64,000 nt of DNA, from the NCBI RefSeq assembly GCF_021462225.1, contig NC_061811.1, positions 8,891,663-8,955,662 of the forward strand, written 5' to 3'. Both the position numbers and the translations under genes were made by a program. The notes below the pieces were generated by a model, which did no database searches, had not been told where the DNA came from, and saw only the letters and a list, made by a program, of their open reading frames with translations. Origin of the DNA: Girardinichthys multiradiatus. Lineage: Eukaryota > Chordata > Actinopteri > Cyprinodontiformes > Goodeidae. Shown in pieces: positions 60,725-64,000 of the stretch (the stretch's first letter is position 1; each line of letters begins with the position of its first letter).

Positions 60725-61990
60725 GGCTTCTTTTGTATGAATTGAGGTGATTCGGCTGTGGTTCTGCCGAGGTGTTAATGAAGCCCAGTTTGCTTTAATA
60801 GCAGCCTTCAGCTCTCTGGTATCTCATCTTCTTCCTGACAATACCCCTATAGTTTTCCATGTAGCTTAGGTCAGATCAGTTTTCTGGCCATTCGGTCACA
60901 TTAATATAATAGTCATTAAAACAGGTATTGGTCCTTTTGGCAGTAAGACACAATAAGATAGACTTTATAATCTCACAATAGAGAAATTCAGTTGTTACAG
61001 CAGCTCTTAGTAACACAAAAGTAGGGTGCTGGTAGTTAGGATATGTGCAATTAAAGAAAAACAAGGTAAATGTGCAAAAACGAGTAATAATAATAGAATA
61101 AAATAAAATAATTTATCTTCAATAAATAGTGGAGGTGGTTGTGATTGTGGTAAAGTGACAATGATTGCAGGTATTTGCAATTACAGAGGTTATTGCACGA
61201 GTTATTATACAGTAGTTATTATACAGTAGTTATTACACAGTGTGGAGCCAAGTCATGCTGGAAAATAAAATCAGCATCTCCATGAGGTTTGTCAGCAGAA
61301 GGAAGGTTGAACTGCTCTGAAATATCACAGTAAATGATTGCGTTGACTGTGGACCTCAGAAAACACAATGGACCAACACCAACAGATGACATGGCCCCTC
61401 AAATCACACTGGACTTCAAGCAGCTTGACTCTGCTCTCAGTTCTTCATCCAGACTCTGAGACATTGACTTCCAAATTAAATGCAACTTTTACTTTCATCT
61501 GAGAAGAGAACTTTCGACCACAGAGCAACAGTCCTTCCCCTGTTCTCCTTATCCCAGGTAAGATGCTTATGGCGCTGTCTCTGGTTTATGACAGTTGTAG
61601 CCCATGTTCTAGATACATTAGTGTGTGGTGGCTCTTAAAGCTCTGACTCCAACTGCAGTCCAAACCTTGTGAATTTCCACAAAACTCTTGAATGGGTTTT
61701 GCTCCATAATCCTCTCAAGGCTACATTTATTCTTGTGGTTTGTTCACATCTTGTACCGCACTTTTTTCTTCCACTCAGCTTTCCGTTAATAGGACACAAG
61801 CAAGTCAGCAAGTCAGCAGTCATCCCCATACGTTTAGAGCATAACATAGCCATGATATAACATTTCGGTATTAAAAAACTTTCTGAGAAACTAAATCTAT
61901 GGTTTTTATTGGCTGTACGCCATAATAATTTACAGAAATTAACGCTTGCAATATACCACTCGGTGTGATACATTCATTTTATGCGTTATC
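60725..61990. mobile_element. Old DNA-transposon-like block upstream of plk4, with nested repeat
   Basis: Phrases such as 'gctctctggtatctcatctt', 'atagttttccatgtagctta' and 'cacaatggaccaacaccaac' belong to a repeat seen often in fish, apparently a decayed DNA transposon. From about 60930 to 61260 another repeat ('agatagactttataatctca' with 'cagtagttattatacagtag' repeats) is inserted. No intact frame. Confidence 0.4.
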
Positions 61991-62154
61991 CTTTTAACTG
62001 AGCTGCTGAAATAAACAAACTTTTTGAAAAATAAATTCTAATTGATTGTGATGTAAAGGATGATGCAGTTGTTTTTCTTTATTCACGTTTTATGCATGAA
62101 TTCACGAAACAACACCGTTCAGCTCCAACATCAAGTAGCGTGAACGCTTCAATA

Positions 62155-62403
62155 ATTGTGTACGGGCCCTTTAAATGAGGGCGTGGTTTATTCAACTGCT
62201 GTCAAGAAACGTAGCTTGTGACGTAACCGCAAAGTAACGGCGGATATTTTCAAAATGGAAGAAATGTCAGAGTTTTGGAGGGGAACTGGAGCTCCAAGTT
62301 TGTTTACCCTCTGAGAGCTGCGGCTCCGGGGCTTCATGCTTTCGGCCGATCGAGGAACATTTTTACAAACCTGCGCGGACCTGCGAGTTCGAAACCCGGC
62401 AGC
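62155..62403 (+). promoter_or_regulatory. plk4 promoter and 5' UTR
   Basis: A GC-richer stretch before the plk4 start, with TGACGTAA at 62219-62226 (CRE-like) and a TTTAAA at 62170 that could be a cell-cycle CHR-like element. An upstream ATG at 62255 opens a 19-codon reading frame that ends before the main start, so a translational brake is possible. Confidence 0.4.
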
Positions 62404-64000
62404 ATGAGCGTCTCAATCGGCGACAAGATTGAGGTGAGTCGCTTTGTTAGGCTAACCCACACAGCTAGCCTTGACTGTGGGTGGTGCATTTACCGAGTGT
62501 TACACTAACAAGGGGTGCTGTGAGCTTCGTTTACACAACTAGATGGATTCTAAGCGCTGTTTATCTCAGAACAAAAGTCTACGGATTGAGAAAATGTGTT
62601 TAGAAATGTAATAAAGCTGATTTATTATCTGAGAAAGGACAATAATGGGCTGGAATTAGTTTAAGCTAACTCAACCTGCGCTGCTACACAACAGATTGCT
62701 ATGGCATTATTATTGTTATTATTGGGATGATCGAGATAAGCTTAATATAATGATCAATAATAATGTCTCTAATATGCCATTAATAATAACGACGATGATA
62801 ATAATAAGAATGGTAATGTTTCCATGCGGCAAAAGTACTGTAGTAATAATAATAATAACAATGAATTATTATTGTTATCTGTTTTTGACTGGCCATATAA
62901 CGGTCTCCAGGGACCTCATCAGTGCATCACCCCGCTGCCTGGAAACGGCACCTTCCTCTCCTCATTAGCGGGAAGAAGCCGGGATAATCAGAGGGTTTTG
63001 ATTGGCCAGATGACAGCGTCAGGTGTTTGACAGTTACGGTTTGTTGTAGTGGGATTTGGTGTCGTTAGGTGCTAATGTGACCGTTCCTAAGATCATTCAG
63101 CAGCATGTCGCAGGTTAGAGGGACAGTGATGTTTGATCAGATTATAGATTATTTCTCCAAAAGTTACTTTGAGACCAGGCGAGATGAGAAGGACAGTGTT
63201 TCATATTTTGAAGCAGCGCGTATTGAGGTAAAGATCGTTCTGCAGGATTCAGATGCTCACCTGAAGTCAAAATATTTAAAATCAGTTTTTATATCATATT
63301 TTTTCCTTCTGTGCTTGTAGGATTTTAATGTCCTCACCCTCCTAGGCAAAGGCTCCTTTGCATGCGTTTACCGGGCAAAATCTGTCAAGACTGGATTGGA
63401 GGTTGCCATCAAAATGGTAAGATCATTTTTGTCTTTCATAGAAATGCAAGCTGTCGCCAGCAACTGGCAGTTAAAGTGTAGACTTGAAAGGTTGGATTAT
63501 TTAACTTTAGTTACCTCCCCTGGGCCTTCCTTGGCTCCCTAACTACCCACAAAGAAGCTCTCAGTGGGTAACATCTTGTTCTCTGACAGATGGGCTATTA
63601 GCTCCCGGACTGTCCCACAGTGCACGTTAATCCGTTATAGAGGGGGTATAATTATCTGTGTTATTTCCATCTGCAGATCGACAAGAAAGCCATGCAGAAA
63701 GCTGGTATGGTCCAGCGTGTGACAAATGAGGTGGAGATTCACTGCAGACTGAAACATCCTTCTATCCTTGAGGTATGGTCTGCAGGCTAATGCCAGTGTT
63801 TTATAGGTGCTACACCACAGTTCAACACATTAGCGTACAATACATACATATCAAACTGTTTGACTCAACGTCTCTTGCCTTAACCAGCACACCAGTTTGT
63901 GATTGAGAATTACAACCCGATATTTGTTTAAATCCAGTCTTTCTGTATTTATGTTATCGTTACTCTTAATCGTGTATTTATATTATAATTTTTTAAACAG
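62404..64000 (+). CDS. plk4: plk4, polo-like kinase 4 (5' part)
   Basis: Coding exons 62404-62433, 63321-63416 and 63677-63772; intron 3 reaches the window end, where the acceptor AG occupies 63999-64000. The 74 residues visible begin [21 protein letters not shown]. The glycine-rich loop is GKGSFACVY and the catalytic lysine lies in [20 protein letters not shown] and [16 protein letters not shown] follow, as in PLK4. PLK4 is the master serine/threonine kinase of centriole duplication and sits at the mother centriole. Cryptic-polo and polo-box domains are outside the window. The position next to hspa4l matches human 4q28. The start is set by similarity to the human N-terminus; the frame is open upstream, but the only in-frame near-cognate codon is a TTG. 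Confidence 0.93.

Noticed and set aside
62275..62403. 43-residue N-terminal extension of plk4
   Set aside because: The frame is open but begins with TTG, not ATG; the conserved start is at 62404.

Overview
The window is vertebrate nuclear DNA from a ray-finned fish. The genes have many short exons with GT/AG introns, and the encoded proteins align from memory with human families at most positions. The introns are full of teleost mobile elements: Rex3, Tc1-type transposons, hAT-like fragments, L2-like 3' ends and CA/TG microsatellites. A percomorph, possibly a killifish-like species, is my guess; nothing in the sequence fixes the species.

Layout from left to right: (1) first coding exon of zfyve28 on the minus strand (1202-1237), head to head with (2) cfap99 on the plus strand (15 exons, 3746-10034), a ciliary coiled-coil protein with an RFX X-box just upstream; (3) an unnamed gene for a cysteine-rich single-pass membrane protein (9 exons, 11627-17480); (4) mrpl35 (4 exons, 19524-22465); (5) reep1 on the minus strand (7 exons, 28698-36937); (6) chmp3 on the minus strand (6 exons, 39714-42351); (7) hspa4l on the plus strand (19 exons, 44406-59514); (8) the first three coding exons of plk4 (62404-63772), with the next splice acceptor on the last bases of the window.

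The genes are independent housekeeping or tissue genes rather than one pathway. Their order joins three blocks that are separate in human: ZFYVE28-CFAP99 (4p16.3), MRPL35-REEP1-CHMP3 (2p11.2) and HSPA4L-PLK4 (4q28).

The accessory content is mostly transposons. Two Rex3 (RTE-type LINE) copies lie at 25939-28241 (minus, with an 11-bp target-site duplication) and 45586-49020 (plus, in hspa4l intron 1). They share the same internal deletions, and the second is a chimera of a longer element and the deleted form. Both begin with nested pairings in the order expected of an HDV-like self-cleaving ribozyme. A 1270-bp Tc1/mariner element with D-D-36-E spacing and near-perfect inverted ends sits in hspa4l intron 12; its transposase has only one nonsense codon. 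Many older Tc1-like relics fill the other introns and spacers.

Exon boundaries were placed by eye from splice signals, reading phase and family similarity. Every multi-exon model closes in frame, but none was checked against transcripts.
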